In this document: piece after piece, positions 37,117-48,183 of the stretch
Numbering within the stretch: the first letter of the stretch is position 1
Layout of the letters: each line of letters begins with the position of its first letter
Assembly (NCBI RefSeq): GCF_019656455.1
Contig: NZ_BPMK01000003.1
Coordinates: 186,001 to 250,000 of the forward strand
Origin: Noviherbaspirillum aridicola
GTDB taxonomy: Bacteria > Pseudomonadota > Gammaproteobacteria > Burkholderiales > Burkholderiaceae_D
Reading direction: 5' to 3'
Length of the DNA: 64,000 nucleotides
Translations under genes and position numbers: made by a program
The notes under the pieces: generated by a model
Database searches by the model: none
The model's input: the letters and a program-made list of their open reading frames with translations, nothing else
Told to the model about the DNA's origin: nothing

Positions 37117-38085
37117 ATGAATCCACAAGCGGTGCCCGGATTGCAGCACCGGACGGTGCTGTTGCAGGAGGCGGTCGAAGCGCTGGCGATCGACGGCGCG
37201 CGCGCCGACGGCGTGTTCGTCGACGGCACCTTCGGGCGCGGCGGGCACAGCCGGCTGATCCTGGACAGGCTCGGCCCGAAAGGCAGGCTGATCGCGTTCG
37301 ACAAGGATCCGCTGGCGATTGCCACCGCGCAGCAGATCGCGGATCCGCGTTTCGCGATCGTGCATGACAGTTTCGCCACGCTCGGCGAGGCGCTGGCGGC
37401 GCGCGGCGTGCAGCAGGTCGACGGCATTTTGCTGGACCTCGGGATTTCGTCGCCGCAGGTGGACGACGCCGCGCGGGGATTCAGTTTTCGGCTGGATGGG
37501 CCGCTCGACATGCGCATGGATACGACGCGCGGGATGTCGGCGGCGGAGTGGCTCGCGACCGAGTCGGAGCAGACGATAGGAAAGGTGATACGGGATTATG
37601 GGGAAGAACGGTTTGCTTTTCAGATTGCAAAGGCGATTGTTGCTCGCCGGGCAGTCGGCCCAATTTCAAGCACACGACAGCTTGCCGAGATCGTGGCACA
37701 CGCCGTCAAAACCCGCGAGAAGGGCAAGGACCCGGCCACTCGCACATTTCAGGCTATCCGGATTTACATCAATAAAGAGCTTGAAGAACTCGAAGTAGCA
37801 CTCGAGGCGGCACTGGAAAAACTCGGCCCTCAGGGGAGACTGGCTGTGATCAGCTTTCATTCACTGGAAGATCGCATCGTCAAGCGCTTCATGGCTTCCA
37901 GAGCCAATGCGCCGCAGCCCGACCGCCGCCTGCCGATCCGCGCCGCCGACCTGCCGCAGCCGGTCCTGAAGCTGCTGGCAAAAATGAAGCCGTCCGCAGC
38001 CGAAGTCTCCGCCAACCCCCGCGCCCGCTCCGCCATCATGCGCGTAGCCGAGCGCACCTCCGTTTCCCTGTCGAGCAAGCCATGA
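37117..38085 (+). CDS. rsmH: 16S rRNA (cytosine-1402-N4)-methyltransferase
   Basis: A 322-residue SAM methyltransferase that methylates C1402 in the 16S rRNA decoding centre. Motif I is [13 protein letters not shown] (about residues 31-43). The family segments [12 protein letters not shown] and [15 protein letters not shown] follow, and the C-terminal [15 protein letters not shown] (about 245-260) is diagnostic. A GTG directly before the ATG is an alternative start. The stretch from about 37560 to 37860 uses AT-ending codons far more than its surroundings, although the protein sequence stays normal. It overlaps ftsL by four bases. Confidence 0.96.
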   Translation: MNPQAVPGLQHRTVLLQEAVEALAIDGARADGVFVDGTFGRGGHSRLILDRLGPKGRLIAFDKDPLAIATAQQIADPRFAIVHDSFATLGEALAARGVQQVDGILLDLGISSPQVDDAARGFSFRLDGPLDMRMDTTRGMSAAEWLATESEQTIGKVIRDYGEERFAFQIAKAIVARRAVGPISSTRQLAEIVAHAVKTREKGKDPATRTFQAIRIYINKELEELEVALEAALEKLGPQGRLAVISFHSLEDRIVKRFMASRANAPQPDRRLPIRAADLPQPVLKLLAKMKPSAAEVSANPRARSAIMRVAERTSVSLSSKP

Positions 38086-38354
38086 GCGGCCGCATCAATC
38101 TCATTCTCACGGTATTGCTGGTGCTGTGCGCACTGTCGCTGGTCAATTCCCAGTACCAGGCGCGCCGCCTGTTCATCGAGCTGGAGCGCGCCCAGGCGGC
38201 GGCGCGCCAGCTCGAGATCGAATGGTCGCAGTTGCAGCTGGATCAGTCGACGCTGGCAAAGCATGCCCGCATCGAAGCCAACGCGCGCCGCGATCTCGGC
38301 ATGATGCCGGTGACGCCCGCACGCACCCAGTACATCAATAAGGGAGGCAGGTAA
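38082..38354 (+). CDS. ftsL: Cell division protein FtsL
   Basis: A 90-residue bitopic membrane protein. A short N-terminus is followed by a membrane helix (about residues 4-22, [19 protein letters not shown]) and a periplasmic leucine-zipper-like helix ([22 protein letters not shown]). FtsL forms the FtsQLB complex that activates septal wall synthesis by FtsWI. It overlaps rsmH by ATGA and ftsI by one base (TAATG), so it is tightly coupled to both. Confidence 0.93.
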   Translation: MSGRINLILTVLLVLCALSLVNSQYQARRLFIELERAQAAARQLEIEWSQLQLDQSTLAKHARIEANARRDLGMMPVTPARTQYINKGGR

Positions 38355-40111
38355 TGCGCGGCGCCTCCCGTACCGCTGCCGGCAAGGGCGTGCAGTTCAG
38401 CGCCAGCCCGGTGCTCGCGCTCAAGCTGCCCGTCTGGCGCTCGCGCGTGGTCCTGTTCGTGATGTTCGCCGCGTTCGCCGCGCTCGCCGGCCGTGCGCTC
38501 TGGCTGCAGGGCCTGTCGACGGAATTCCTGCAGAAGCAGGGCGCGTCGCGCTATGCCCGCACGCTGGAACTGCCCGCCACCCGCGGCAAGATCACCGACC
38601 GCAACGGCCAGGTGCTGGCGTCTTCGCTGCCGGTCAGGGCGGTGTGGGCGATTCCCGAGGATGTCGCCGAGGCGCCGCCGGAAAAGCTGCGCGAGCTGGC
38701 GAAGCTGCTCGACATGAGCGAGCGCGATCTCGCCAAGAAGCTCGACTCCGACCGCACCTTCGTCTACCTGAAGCGGCAGGTGGAGCAGGAGACGGTCGAC
38801 AAGATCCTCAAGCTCGGCATCGCCGGCATCGAGACCCGCAAGGAATACAAGCGCTATTACCCCGAGGGCGAGGTGATGGCCCACATCGTCGGCTTCACCA
38901 ACGTCGAGGACGCCGGCCAGGAAGGCATGGAGCTGGCGTTCCAGAAGACGCTGGCCGGCACCACCGGCAGCCGCCGCGTGATCAAGGACCGCCTCGGCCG
39001 CATCGTCGAAGACATCGAGTCGGTGCGCATGCCGCACGACGGCAAGGACCTCGAGCTGTCGATCGACCGCAAGATCCAGTACATCGCGTTCTCGCACCTG
39101 AAGGAAGGCGTCGAGCAGCACAAGGCAAAGGCGGGCGGCATCGTGGTGCTGGATGCGAAGACCGGCGAGGTGCTGGCGCTGGCCAACCTGCCGACCTACA
39201 ACCCGAACGAGCGCGGCCGCCTGACCGGCGCCCAGCTGCGCAACCGCGTGCTGACGGACACCTTCGAGCCGGGTTCGGTGATGAAGCCGTTCACCATCGC
39301 GCTGGCACTGGAAAACAAGCTCGCCACGCCGGGCACCATGATCCAGACCGCGCCCGGCAAGCTGACCATCGGCCGCGCCACCATCGGCGACGCCCACGCG
39401 CATGGCTTGCTGACAGTGTCCGAGGTGCTGGAAAAGTCGTCCAACGTCGGCACCGCCAAGCTGGCGCTGCAGATGCAGCCGCAGCAGATGTGGGACCTGT
39501 TCACCGAAGTCGGATTCGGCCAGGCGCCCAAGCTCGGTTTCCCCGGTGCGGTGGCCGGCCGCGTGCGTCCGCCGAACTCCTGGAAGCCGATCGAGCAGGC
39601 GACGATGAGCTACGGCCACGGCATCTCGACCTCGCTGATCCAGATGGCGCATTCGTACATGATCTTCGCGCGCGACGGGGAAATGATTCCGATCACTTTC
39701 CACAAGTCGACCGACCAGCCGATCGCGCGCCGTGTGATTTCCGCGAAAACCGCGCGCGACGTGCGCATAATGCTGGAACTGGCGGCCGGACCGACCGGCA
39801 CCGCGCCGAAGGCCCAGGTCCCCGGCTACCGCGTGGCCGGCAAGACCGGCACCGCGCACAAGCTGGTCGGCGGCCAGTACGCGAACAAGTATGTCTCCGG
39901 TTTCGTCGGCTTCGCGCCGGTCTCCGACCCGCGCATCATCGTCGCGGTGATGGTGGACGAACCCTCGAATGGGGCGCACTATGGTGGCCAGGTGGCGGCG
40001 CCGATCTTCGCCGCGGTGGTGCAGAACGCGCTGCGCGCGCTCAACGTGCCGCCGGACTCCGCCGTGACCGACATCATCGTCCCCGCCGACAGCCCGAAGG
40101 AGAGCTTGTGA
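38354..40111 (+). CDS. ftsI: Peptidoglycan transpeptidase FtsI (PBP3)
   Basis: A 585-residue class B penicillin-binding protein that cross-links septal peptidoglycan. It has a short basic N-terminus, one membrane helix (about residues 34-53), a dimerisation domain, and the transpeptidase domain with the active-site SVMK (308-311, Ser308 nucleophile), SSN (362-364) and KTG (497-499). All three motifs are intact and in usual positions. Its stop overlaps the GTG start of murE. Confidence 0.97.
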   Translation: MRGASRTAAGKGVQFSASPVLALKLPVWRSRVVLFVMFAAFAALAGRALWLQGLSTEFLQKQGASRYARTLELPATRGKITDRNGQVLASSLPVRAVWAIPEDVAEAPPEKLRELAKLLDMSERDLAKKLDSDRTFVYLKRQVEQETVDKILKLGIAGIETRKEYKRYYPEGEVMAHIVGFTNVEDAGQEGMELAFQKTLAGTTGSRRVIKDRLGRIVEDIESVRMPHDGKDLELSIDRKIQYIAFSHLKEGVEQHKAKAGGIVVLDAKTGEVLALANLPTYNPNERGRLTGAQLRNRVLTDTFEPGSVMKPFTIALALENKLATPGTMIQTAPGKLTIGRATIGDAHAHGLLTVSEVLEKSSNVGTAKLALQMQPQQMWDLFTEVGFGQAPKLGFPGAVAGRVRPPNSWKPIEQATMSYGHGISTSLIQMAHSYMIFARDGEMIPITFHKSTDQPIARRVISAKTARDVRIMLELAAGPTGTAPKAQVPGYRVAGKTGTAHKLVGGQYANKYVSGFVGFAPVSDPRIIVAVMVDEPSNGAHYGGQVAAPIFAAVVQNALRALNVPPDSAVTDIIVPADSPKESL

Positions 40112-41649
40112 ACGCCGCGACCTCCTCACTCCCCGATGTGATGCGCTGGATGCAGGCGGCGGCGCCTGCCGCCCAGCTGTCGTCGGATTCGCGCACCATC
40201 GGCGCCGGCGACGTGTTCCTCGCCTATCCGGGCGATGCCGCCGATGGCCGCCACTACATCTCGCAGGCGATCGCCCGCGGCGCGCGCGCGGTGGTGTACG
40301 AAGCCGACGATTTCACCTGGGACGCCGGCTGGACCGTGCCGTCGCTGGCGGTGGCCGGGCTCAAGCAGCTGGCCGGTCCGATCGCCGCCGAACACTATCG
40401 TCATCCCGATGCCGCGATGTATTCGGTCGCGGTGACCGGCACCAACGGCAAGACTTCCTGTTCACAGTGGCTCGGCCGCGCGCTGTCGCGGCTCGGCCAG
40501 CCGACCGCTGTGATCGGCACGCTCGGCGCCGGCCTGTTCCGTGCCGGCGACAGCCAGGGGCTGGACAGCACCGGCTACACCACGCCCGACGCGGTCATCC
40601 TGCAGCGCCGGCTCGCGCAGCTGCGCGACCAGGGCGCGCAGGCGCTCGCGATCGAAGCCTCGTCCATCGGCCTCGACCAGGGACGGCTCAACGGCATGCA
40701 TTTCGATGTGGCCGTCTTCACCAATTTCACCCGCGACCACCTCGACTACCACGGCGGCATGGACGCCTATGAAGCGGCCAAGCGCAGGCTGTTCGACTGG
40801 CCGGGTCTAGGGCACGCGGTGGTCAACCTCGACGACGCCATGGGGCAGCGGCTGCTCGCGCATCTGCGCGCGACGCGCCCGGCGCTGCCGCTGACCGCCT
40901 ATACGACCGGCAATGCGGCGGCGGAGCAGGGCGTGAGCCTGCTGCGTGCCAGCGACATCCGCAGCAGCCACGGCGGCACCGTGTTCCGGCTCGACGCACC
41001 GGCCGGCAGCGTTCAGGTCAGGACGCAGCTGATCGGCCAGTTCAATGTCAGCAATGTGCTGGCGGTGCTCGGCGTGCTGCTGGCGAAGGGCATCGATCTG
41101 AAGACGGCTGTCGACGCCGTCGAAAGCCTCACGCCGGTGCCCGGCCGCATGCAGCAGCTCGGCGGACAGGATGCGCCGCTGATGGTGATTGATTACGCGC
41201 ATACGCCGGACGCGCTGGAAAAGACGCTTGCCACGCTGCGCCAGGTCGCGCAGCAGCGCGGCGGCGAACTCTGGTGCGTGTTCGGCTGCGGCGGCGACCG
41301 CGACCCGGGCAAGCGGCCCCAGATGGGCGCGGCGGCGCAGGCGGCTGACCATGTGGTCGTCACCAGCGACAACCCGCGCAGCGAAGAGCCCTCGGTCATC
41401 CTGGACCAGATCGTCGCGGGCATCGATCGCAGCCGGCTGAAGCAGGCGTCGGCGCTGCAGGTCATCGAGGATCGCGCCTCCGCGATTCTCTGGGCCGGGC
41501 GCCACGCGGGCAAGAACGACGTGGTTCTGCTGGCCGGCAAGGGGCATGAGCCTTATCAGGAAATCAAGGGCAAGAAGCTGCCGTTCCTCGACGCGGATCA
41601 TGCGGCGCTGGCGCTGGCCGCGAGGGCAACGATGAAAGGAGCGTCCTGA
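40108..41649 (+). CDS. murE: UDP-MurNAc-L-Ala-D-Glu:meso-diaminopimelate ligase
   Basis: A 513-residue Mur ligase that adds meso-diaminopimelate to the cell-wall precursor in the cytoplasm. It has the ATP-binding GTNGKT (residues 111-116) and the DNPR motif (421-424), which selects diaminopimelate rather than lysine. It starts at GTG within the ftsI stop (GTGA overlap), and ends in TGATG shared with murF. An in-frame ATG at 40139 would remove conserved N-terminal residues and is less likely. Confidence 0.96.
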   Translation: MNAATSSLPDVMRWMQAAAPAAQLSSDSRTIGAGDVFLAYPGDAADGRHYISQAIARGARAVVYEADDFTWDAGWTVPSLAVAGLKQLAGPIAAEHYRHPDAAMYSVAVTGTNGKTSCSQWLGRALSRLGQPTAVIGTLGAGLFRAGDSQGLDSTGYTTPDAVILQRRLAQLRDQGAQALAIEASSIGLDQGRLNGMHFDVAVFTNFTRDHLDYHGGMDAYEAAKRRLFDWPGLGHAVVNLDDAMGQRLLAHLRATRPALPLTAYTTGNAAAEQGVSLLRASDIRSSHGGTVFRLDAPAGSVQVRTQLIGQFNVSNVLAVLGVLLAKGIDLKTAVDAVESLTPVPGRMQQLGGQDAPLMVIDYAHTPDALEKTLATLRQVAQQRGGELWCVFGCGGDRDPGKRPQMGAAAQAADHVVVTSDNPRSEEPSVILDQIVAGIDRSRLKQASALQVIEDRASAILWAGRHAGKNDVVLLAGKGHEPYQEIKGKKLPFLDADHAALALAARATMKGAS

Positions 41650-43031
41650 TGAAATCGTCACTGGCGGCGATCCAGCCTTTTGTGAAACAGTCGCGCGTCG
41701 AAGGCGCGGGCGGCGAGGTTGCCTTCGACGGCGTGTCCACCGACAGCCGCCAAGCCGGCCCCGGCAACCTGTTCGTCGCGCTGCGCGGCGAGCGCTTCGA
41801 TGCGCATGACTTTCTGACGGACGTCGCCGCGCGCGGCGTCGCCGCCGTGGTGGTGGAGCGCGTACCGGCGGGATTGACGGTGCCGGCGCTGGTCGTGCCC
41901 GACACCCGCATCGCGCTCGGCGAAATCGCCGCTTTCTGGCGCGCCCAGTTCCGCCTGCCCGTCATCGGCGTCACCGGCAGCAACGGCAAGACCACGGTCA
42001 AGGAAATGATCGCCGCCATCCTCGCCGCCGCCTTCGGCGCCGACAAGGTGATGGCCACGCGCGGCAATCTCAACAACGACATCGGTGTGCCGCTGACGGT
42101 GTTCCGCCTGCACGACGGCTACGAGGCGGCGGTGATCGAGCTCGGCATGAACCATCCCGGCGAGATCGCGGCGATCACCGCCATCGCGCAACCGGTGGTC
42201 GGGCTGGTGAACAATGCACAACGCGAGCATCAGGAATTCATGGCCACGGTGGAAGCGGTGGCCGAGGAAAACGGCAGCGTGATCCGGGGCCTCGGCGCCG
42301 ACGGCGTCGCGGTTTTCCCCGCGGACGACGTCTACGCGCCGCTGTGGCGGGGCTATGCGGGACAACGTAAAACTATGACATTCGGCCTGACGCCCGATGC
42401 GGACGTCAGTGCCACATTCAGGGTGAACGATTTCGGCAGCGACCTGTCCATAACTGCCGGCGGGAAACATTTCCAGGTAACACTCTCGGCCGCGGGCGAA
42501 CACAACGTCCGCAATGCTCTTGCTGCAACAGCTTGCACGCTTGCCATCGGCGTTCCGGTGGACGCGGTGGTGCGCGGGCTGGAGGCATTCGCTCCGGTCA
42601 ACGGCCGGCTGCAGCGCAAGACGGCCAGGAGTGGCGCGCTGGTGATCGACGATACCTACAATGCCAACCCCGACTCGGTGCGGGCCGCGATCGACGTGCT
42701 GGCCAATGCCGGCGCGCCGCGCGTGCTGGTGCTGGGCGACATGGGCGAGGTCGGCGACCAGGGGCCGCAGTTTCATGACGAGGTCGGGCGCTATGCGCGC
42801 GACCGCGGCATCGAGCATCTGCTGACCCTGGGCGAGCTGGCCGCGCATGCGAGCGGCGCATTCGGGGCGGGGGCGCAGCATTTCGGCGATATCGATTCGA
42901 TCAACCGCGCAGCCGAGGCAATGATTGCCGCCGGTACGACGGCGCTGGTAAAGGGCTCGCGCTTCATGAAGATGGAGCGGGTAGTCGCTTGCCTCGTCAA
43001 TCCACAAGACAAAGGACAGGGATCCCACTGA
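41649..43031 (+). CDS. murF: UDP-MurNAc-tripeptide:D-Ala-D-Ala ligase
   Basis: A 460-residue Mur ligase that adds the D-Ala-D-Ala dipeptide. The N-terminal domain carries [23 protein letters not shown], the ATP site is [13 protein letters not shown] (about residues 108-120), and the C-terminal domain includes [12 protein letters not shown]. It overlaps murE by one base and is followed by mraY after one base. Codon use becomes slightly less GC-rich around 42355-42545 but the frame is intact. Confidence 0.96.
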   Translation: MKSSLAAIQPFVKQSRVEGAGGEVAFDGVSTDSRQAGPGNLFVALRGERFDAHDFLTDVAARGVAAVVVERVPAGLTVPALVVPDTRIALGEIAAFWRAQFRLPVIGVTGSNGKTTVKEMIAAILAAAFGADKVMATRGNLNNDIGVPLTVFRLHDGYEAAVIELGMNHPGEIAAITAIAQPVVGLVNNAQREHQEFMATVEAVAEENGSVIRGLGADGVAVFPADDVYAPLWRGYAGQRKTMTFGLTPDADVSATFRVNDFGSDLSITAGGKHFQVTLSAAGEHNVRNALAATACTLAIGVPVDAVVRGLEAFAPVNGRLQRKTARSGALVIDDTYNANPDSVRAAIDVLANAGAPRVLVLGDMGEVGDQGPQFHDEVGRYARDRGIEHLLTLGELAAHASGAFGAGAQHFGDIDSINRAAEAMIAAGTTALVKGSRFMKMERVVACLVNPQDKGQGSH

Positions 43032-43032
43032 C

Positions 43033-44202
43033 ATGCTGCTTTGGCTGGCGCAATATTTTCAACAAGAACTCGGACCGCTTCGGGTCTTCAACTTCATTAC
43101 TTTCCGCGCCGTGTTCGCCACGCTGACCGCGCTCGTGATCGGTCTCATCGCCGGTCCGTCGATGATTCGCATGCTGACCCGCATGAAGGTCGGGCAGGCG
43201 GTGCGCACCGACGGCCCGCAGACCCACCTCGTCAAGTCCGGCACGCCGACCATGGGCGGCGCCCTGGTGCTGCTGGCGATCGGCATCTCGACCGTGCTGT
43301 GGTCCGACTTTTCCAACCGCTTCGTCTGGGTGGTGCTGGTCGTGACCCTCGGCTACGGCGCGATCGGCTGGGTGGATGACTACCGCAAGGTGGTCTACAA
43401 GGACCCGGAAGGCATGCGCTCGCGCGAGAAGTATTTCTGGCAGTCGCTGATCGGTATCGTGGCCGCGATCTATCTCGCGTTCTCGGTCTCGGCACCGACC
43501 AATACCGAAGTGCTGCAGCTCTTCATGGAGTGGGTCCGTTCGGGCTTCAACCTCGATCTGCCGCCGAAGGCCGACCTGATCGTCCCGTTCTTCAAGACCA
43601 TCAGCTATCCGCTCGGCGTCTGGGGCTTCATCGCGCTGACCTATTTCGTCATCGTCGGCACCAGCAACGCGGTCAACCTCACCGACGGCCTCGACGGCCT
43701 GGCCATCATGCCGACCGTGATGGTCGGCTCGGCGCTCGGCCTGATCGCCTATCTGACCGGCAGTGCGGTGTATTCGAAATACCTGTTCATCCCCTACATC
43801 CCGGGCGCGGGCGAGCTGCTGATCTTCTGCGGCGCGCTGGCGGGGGCAGGGCTGGCCTTCCTCTGGTTCAACGCCTATCCGGCGCAGGTCTTCATGGGCG
43901 ACGTCGGCGCGCTCGCGCTCGGCGGCGCGCTCGGCACCATCGCCGTCATCGTGCGCCAGGAGATCGTGCTCTTCATCATGGGCGGCATCTTCGTGGTCGA
44001 GACCCTGTCGGTGATGCTGCAGGTCGGCTACTTCAAGTACACCAAGAAGCGCTTCGGCGTCGGCCGCCGCATCCTGCTGATGGCGCCGCTGCACCACCAC
44101 TTCGAACAGAAGGGCTGGAAGGAAACCAAGGTGGTCGTGCGCTTCTGGATCATCACGATGATGCTGGTGCTGTTCGGACTCTCAACCCTGAAGCTGCGGT
44201 GA
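43033..44202 (+). CDS. mraY: Phospho-MurNAc-pentapeptide transferase
   Basis: A 389-residue integral membrane enzyme with about ten helices that transfers phospho-MurNAc-pentapeptide to undecaprenyl phosphate, giving lipid I. Family motifs are present: TPTMGG (about residue 73), [13 protein letters not shown] (about 110) with the Asp-Asp pair, [13 protein letters not shown] (about 214) and the LHHHFE histidine motif near the C-terminus. Its stop overlaps the murD start (TGATG). Confidence 0.97.
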   Translation: MLLWLAQYFQQELGPLRVFNFITFRAVFATLTALVIGLIAGPSMIRMLTRMKVGQAVRTDGPQTHLVKSGTPTMGGALVLLAIGISTVLWSDFSNRFVWVVLVVTLGYGAIGWVDDYRKVVYKDPEGMRSREKYFWQSLIGIVAAIYLAFSVSAPTNTEVLQLFMEWVRSGFNLDLPPKADLIVPFFKTISYPLGVWGFIALTYFVIVGTSNAVNLTDGLDGLAIMPTVMVGSALGLIAYLTGSAVYSKYLFIPYIPGAGELLIFCGALAGAGLAFLWFNAYPAQVFMGDVGALALGGALGTIAVIVRQEIVLFIMGGIFVVETLSVMLQVGYFKYTKKRFGVGRRILLMAPLHHHFEQKGWKETKVVVRFWIITMMLVLFGLSTLKLR

Positions 44203-45902
44203 TGGAAAACGGCGTGCAAAACATGATCGACGACGACGCGGACCGCGATCCGCAGGAGCTGGCGCAGAACGGCGCGCAGCCGCTCCCGCGCGCGGACGCG
44301 ACGGCGCCGGCCGCCGAAGATGCCGATGCGCCCGCGCAGGCGATGGCCGGGGCATCGGCGGACACGGTGGTGGCGGAGGAAGCCGCCCCCGCACCGTCCT
44401 TCGATGAATGCCTTGGTTATGCGGGCAAGCGGGCATTGGTGCTCGGACTCGGCGAGTCCGGCCTGGCCATGGCGCGCTGGCTGGCCGAGCGCGGCGCCGT
44501 GCTGCGCGTGGCCGACACCCGCGCCGAGCCGGAGCGTCTGCCCGAGCTGCGCGCGGCCGTGGCCGAGCTCGAATTCATCGCCGGGCCGTTCTCGGCATCG
44601 CTGCTGGACGGCGTGGATTTCGTCGCGCTCAGCCCGGGCCTCGCGCCCGCGCGCGAGCTGGCCGAGATCGAGCCGGCGGCCGCCGAACGCAGGATCCCGC
44701 TGTGCAGCGAGATCGAACTCTTCGCCCAGGCGCTGGCGGCGCTGCGCGCATCGCGCGCTTACCAGCCCAAGGTCATCGCGATCACCGGCACCAACGGCAA
44801 GACCACGGTCACCAGCCTGACCGGCCTGCTGTGCCGCCGCGCCGGACTCACGGTGCAGGTGGCGGGCAACATCAGCCCGGCCGCGCTCGATGTGCTGCGC
44901 GAGGTACTGGCCGGCGACAGCCTGCCGCAGGTCTGGGTGCTGGAGCTGTCCAGCTTCCAGCTGCATGCGACCCGCAGCCTGCAGGCCGACGTCGCCACCG
45001 TGCTCAATGTCACCCAGGACCACCTGGACTGGCATGGCGACATGCAGGCTTATGCGGCGGACAAGGCAAGGATTTTCGGCGCGCACACGGTGCGCGTGCT
45101 CAACCGCGACGACCCGGTGGTGATGCGCATGGCCTCCCCGCTGGCCACCACCGTCAGCTTCGGCGGCGACGAGCCGGAACAGCCCGACTGCTTCGGCCTG
45201 GTCGATGACAACGGCATGCAGTGGCTGTCGCTGGCGGTGGGCGCCGAAGAAGGCGTCAGGCGCCGCCGGCGCAAGGACAGCGCGGAGGATATCGAAGTCA
45301 GCGTGACCCGCCTGATGCCGGCCGATGCGCTCAAGATCCGCGGCCGCCATAACGCCGCCAACGCGCTGGCCGCGCTCGCGCTGTGCCGCGCCATCGGCCT
45401 GCCGCTGGCGCCGCTGCTGCACGGCCTGCGCGACTACCGGGGCGAGCCGCACCGGGTGGAACCGGTCGCCTGCATCGGCGGCGTCGATTACTACGACGAC
45501 AGCAAGGGCACCAATGTCGGCGCCACCGTGGCCGCGCTCAACGGCCTCGGCCACGGCATGGCCGGGCGCCTGCTGCTGATCGCGGGCGGCGACGGCAAGG
45601 GACAGGATTTTTCGCCGCTGGCGGAGCCGGTCGCGAAATACGCGCGCGCGGTGCTCCTGATCGGCAAGGATGCGGAGGCCATCCGCGCCGTGCTGCCGCA
45701 GGACGGGCTTGAGGTGCAGGATTGCGCGACGCTGGAAGCGGCGGTGCAGAAGGCGGCCGAACTCGCGCAGCCGGGCGACGCCGTGCTGCTGTCGCCCGCC
45801 TGCGCCAGCCTCGACATGTTCCGCAACTACAAGCACCGCGCCGAGGTTTTCGTCGAAGCCGTGCGTGAAGTGGCGCTTGCCCGTGGCGAGGTGATCGCAT
45901 GA
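44202..45902 (+). CDS. murD: UDP-MurNAc-L-Ala:D-Glu ligase with N-terminal extension
   Basis: A 566-residue Mur ligase that adds D-glutamate. The Rossmann-like motif [18 protein letters not shown] begins near residue 78 and the ATP-binding GTNGKT at residues 196-201; in E. coli MurD the P-loop lysine is residue 115, so this protein carries about 70 extra residues at the N-terminus. The extension is acidic and Ala-rich (Asp, Glu, Ala, Pro) and probably disordered. The early ATG overlaps the mraY stop, as do most genes here, which supports it as the real start. The C-terminal [15 protein letters not shown] segment is normal. It overlaps ftsW by ATGA. Confidence 0.94.
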   Translation: MENGVQNMIDDDADRDPQELAQNGAQPLPRADATAPAAEDADAPAQAMAGASADTVVAEEAAPAPSFDECLGYAGKRALVLGLGESGLAMARWLAERGAVLRVADTRAEPERLPELRAAVAELEFIAGPFSASLLDGVDFVALSPGLAPARELAEIEPAAAERRIPLCSEIELFAQALAALRASRAYQPKVIAITGTNGKTTVTSLTGLLCRRAGLTVQVAGNISPAALDVLREVLAGDSLPQVWVLELSSFQLHATRSLQADVATVLNVTQDHLDWHGDMQAYAADKARIFGAHTVRVLNRDDPVVMRMASPLATTVSFGGDEPEQPDCFGLVDDNGMQWLSLAVGAEEGVRRRRRKDSAEDIEVSVTRLMPADALKIRGRHNAANALAALALCRAIGLPLAPLLHGLRDYRGEPHRVEPVACIGGVDYYDDSKGTNVGATVAALNGLGHGMAGRLLLIAGGDGKGQDFSPLAEPVAKYARAVLLIGKDAEAIRAVLPQDGLEVQDCATLEAAVQKAAELAQPGDAVLLSPACASLDMFRNYKHRAEVFVEAVREVALARGEVIA

Positions 45903-47110
45903 AGTTCGCGCTGCCGTCCTTCGGCTCTTCCACCCCGGCGCCCCGCACGACGACCGGCGCCGGCCAGCGCTCGCGGATGATGGAATACGACCAGCCGCTG
46001 GTCTGGGTCACGGTGCTGCTCATGCTGTTCGGCATGGTGATGGTGTATTCGGCGTCGATCGCGTTGCCCGATTCGCCCAAGTACGCCAACTACAAGAACC
46101 ACCACTTCCTGGTCCGCCAGGCGAGCTTCGTCGCCATCGCGCTGATCGGCGGCCTGCTCGCCTTCCGCGTGCGCGTCGAGACCTGGCAGAAGTGGGCGCC
46201 CTACCTGTTCGTCGGCACCATGGTGCTGCTGGTGCTGGTGCTGGTGCCCGGCGTGGGCAAGGGCGTCAACGGCGCGCGGCGCTGGCTGTCGCTGAAGGTA
46301 TTCAATCTGCAGCCGTCGGAGATGATGAAGCTGTTCGTGGTGCTGTACGCCGCCGACTACACGGTGCGCAAGCAGCAGTACATGCACAAGCTGACCAAGG
46401 GCTTTTTGCCGATGACGGTGGCGATCGGCTTCGTCGGCCTGCTGCTGCTGCTCGAGCCCGATCTCGGCGCCTTCGGCGTGATCGTCTGCATCGCCATGGG
46501 CATCCTCTTCCTCGGCGGCATCAACGGCATCTGGTTCGGCGGCATCGGCGCCACCCTCGTCGGCATCTTCACCATGGTGATCGTGCTGTCGCCCTGGCGG
46601 CGCGAGCGCATCTTCGCCTATCTCAATCCGTGGGAAGAAGGCAATGCGCTCGGCAAGGCCTATCAGCTGTCGCATTCGCTGATCGCCTTCGGCCGCGGCG
46701 AGCTGTTCGGCGTCGGTCTCGGCGGCAGCGTGGAAAAGCTGCATTACCTGCCGGAGGCGCATACCGACTTCCTGCTCGCCGTGATCGGCGAGGAGCTGGG
46801 TTTCGCCGGCGTGCTGGTGGTGGTCGCGCTGTTCTACTGGATCGTCAAGCGCGCGTTCGAGATCGGCCGCCAGGCAATCGCGATGGACCTGACCTTCGCC
46901 GGCCTCGCCGCCAAGGGCATCGGCATCTGGATCGGCGTGCAGGCCTTCATCAACATGGGCGTCAACCTCGGCCTGCTGCCGACCAAGGGACTGACGCTGC
47001 CGCTGATGAGCTACGGCGGTTCCGGCGTGGTCCTCAACTGCATCGGTCTCGCGATCCTGCTGCGGATCGATTACGAAAACCGGGTACTGATGCGCGGAGG
47101 CCGGATATGA
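45899..47110 (+). CDS. ftsW: Septal peptidoglycan glycosyltransferase FtsW
   Basis: A 403-residue SEDS-family polymerase with about ten membrane helices, working with FtsI at the septum. Visible signatures are [21 protein letters not shown] (cytoplasmic side of the central helices), the extracellular loop [18 protein letters not shown] and the final [20 protein letters not shown]. The first 28 residues are a hydrophilic cytoplasmic tail. It overlaps murD and murG by four bases each. Confidence 0.96.
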   Translation: MKFALPSFGSSTPAPRTTTGAGQRSRMMEYDQPLVWVTVLLMLFGMVMVYSASIALPDSPKYANYKNHHFLVRQASFVAIALIGGLLAFRVRVETWQKWAPYLFVGTMVLLVLVLVPGVGKGVNGARRWLSLKVFNLQPSEMMKLFVVLYAADYTVRKQQYMHKLTKGFLPMTVAIGFVGLLLLLEPDLGAFGVIVCIAMGILFLGGINGIWFGGIGATLVGIFTMVIVLSPWRRERIFAYLNPWEEGNALGKAYQLSHSLIAFGRGELFGVGLGGSVEKLHYLPEAHTDFLLAVIGEELGFAGVLVVVALFYWIVKRAFEIGRQAIAMDLTFAGLAAKGIGIWIGVQAFINMGVNLGLLPTKGLTLPLMSYGGSGVVLNCIGLAILLRIDYENRVLMRGGRI

Positions 47111-48183
47111 AGAAGCTGCTGATCATGGCGGCCGGCACCGGCGGCCACATTTTTCCGGGACTGGCGATCGCCAGGACCATGCAGGCCCGGGGCTGGCAGG
47201 TGAGCTGGCTCGGCACGCAGCACGGCATGGAGCGCGAGCTGGTGCCGAAGCACGGCATCGAAATGGATGCGATCGATTTCGCCGGCCTGCGCGGCAAAGG
47301 CCTGAAGCACACCCTCACCGGCGGCCTGAAGATGCTCGCCGGCTTCGCCGCCTGCCTGCGCGTGATCGGACGCCGCCAGCCCTCCGTGGTGCTCGGCATG
47401 GGCGGCTATGTCACGGTGCCGGGCGGCCTGATGGCGAAGCTGCGCGGCGTGCCGCTGGCCCTGGTCAACGCCGACGCCGCGCTGCTGCTGTCGAACAAGG
47501 CACTGGCGCCGGTTGCGCGCCGCGTGCTGTTCGGCTTTCCGGCCGACTTCGGCAGTGCCGCCGGCAAGGCGCTGGTGACCGGCAACCCGGTGCGCAAGGA
47601 AATCACCGATCTGCCGCCGCCGGCGCAACGCTATGCCGGCCGCGGCGGTCCGCTGCGCGTGCTGGTGGTCGGCGGCAGTCTCGGCGCGCGGGTGCTCAAC
47701 GAGTGCCTGCCCGCCGCGCTGGCGCAGCTGCCCGAAGCGCAGCGCCCGGTCGTCACCCACCAGTCCGGCAAGCTCAACATCGAGGCGCTGCGGGCCGGCT
47801 ATGCTGCCGCCGGCGTGCAGGCGGAAGTGGTGGATTTCATCGATGACATGCCGCGCCGTTATGCGGAAGCGGACCTGGTGATCTGCCGCGCCGGCGCGAT
47901 CACGGTGTCGGAACTGACCGCCGCCGGCGTGGCCAGCGTGCTGGTGCCGCTGACGGTGTCCACCACCTCGCACCAGCGCGACAACGCGCAATGGATGGCG
48001 AAGCAGGGCGCGGCGATCCATCTGCCGCAGGGCGAGATGTCGCCGCCGCAGATGGCGCAGCTGCTGCAGACGCTGACAAGAGAAAAATGCCTGGCGATGG
48101 CCGAGGCGGCTTACGCGCTGGGCAAGCGCGAAGCCAACGAGGCGATCGCGCGGGTACTGGAAGAACTGGCGGAAAACGCATGA
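47107..48183 (+). CDS. murG: Lipid II synthase (GlcNAc transferase) MurG
   Basis: A 358-residue GT-B glycosyltransferase at the inner membrane face that converts lipid I to lipid II. The N-terminal [14 protein letters not shown]-type loop (here [13 protein letters not shown], residues 8-20) binds the acceptor, and the second domain has [12 protein letters not shown] and [12 protein letters not shown], the UDP-GlcNAc site. The start overlaps the ftsW stop (ATGA) and the end overlaps murC the same way. Confidence 0.96.
   Translation: MKKLLIMAAGTGGHIFPGLAIARTMQARGWQVSWLGTQHGMERELVPKHGIEMDAIDFAGLRGKGLKHTLTGGLKMLAGFAACLRVIGRRQPSVVLGMGGYVTVPGGLMAKLRGVPLALVNADAALLLSNKALAPVARRVLFGFPADFGSAAGKALVTGNPVRKEITDLPPPAQRYAGRGGPLRVLVVGGSLGARVLNECLPAALAQLPEAQRPVVTHQSGKLNIEALRAGYAAAGVQAEVVDFIDDMPRRYAEADLVICRAGAITVSELTAAGVASVLVPLTVSTTSHQRDNAQWMAKQGAAIHLPQGEMSPPQMAQLLQTLTREKCLAMAEAAYALGKREANEAIARVLEELAENA

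Noticed and set aside
38644-40107. murE frame extended upstream to give 1001 residues
   Set aside because: The extension overlaps nearly all of ftsI in another frame; the GTG at 40108 gives a normal-size MurE with the typical overlap.
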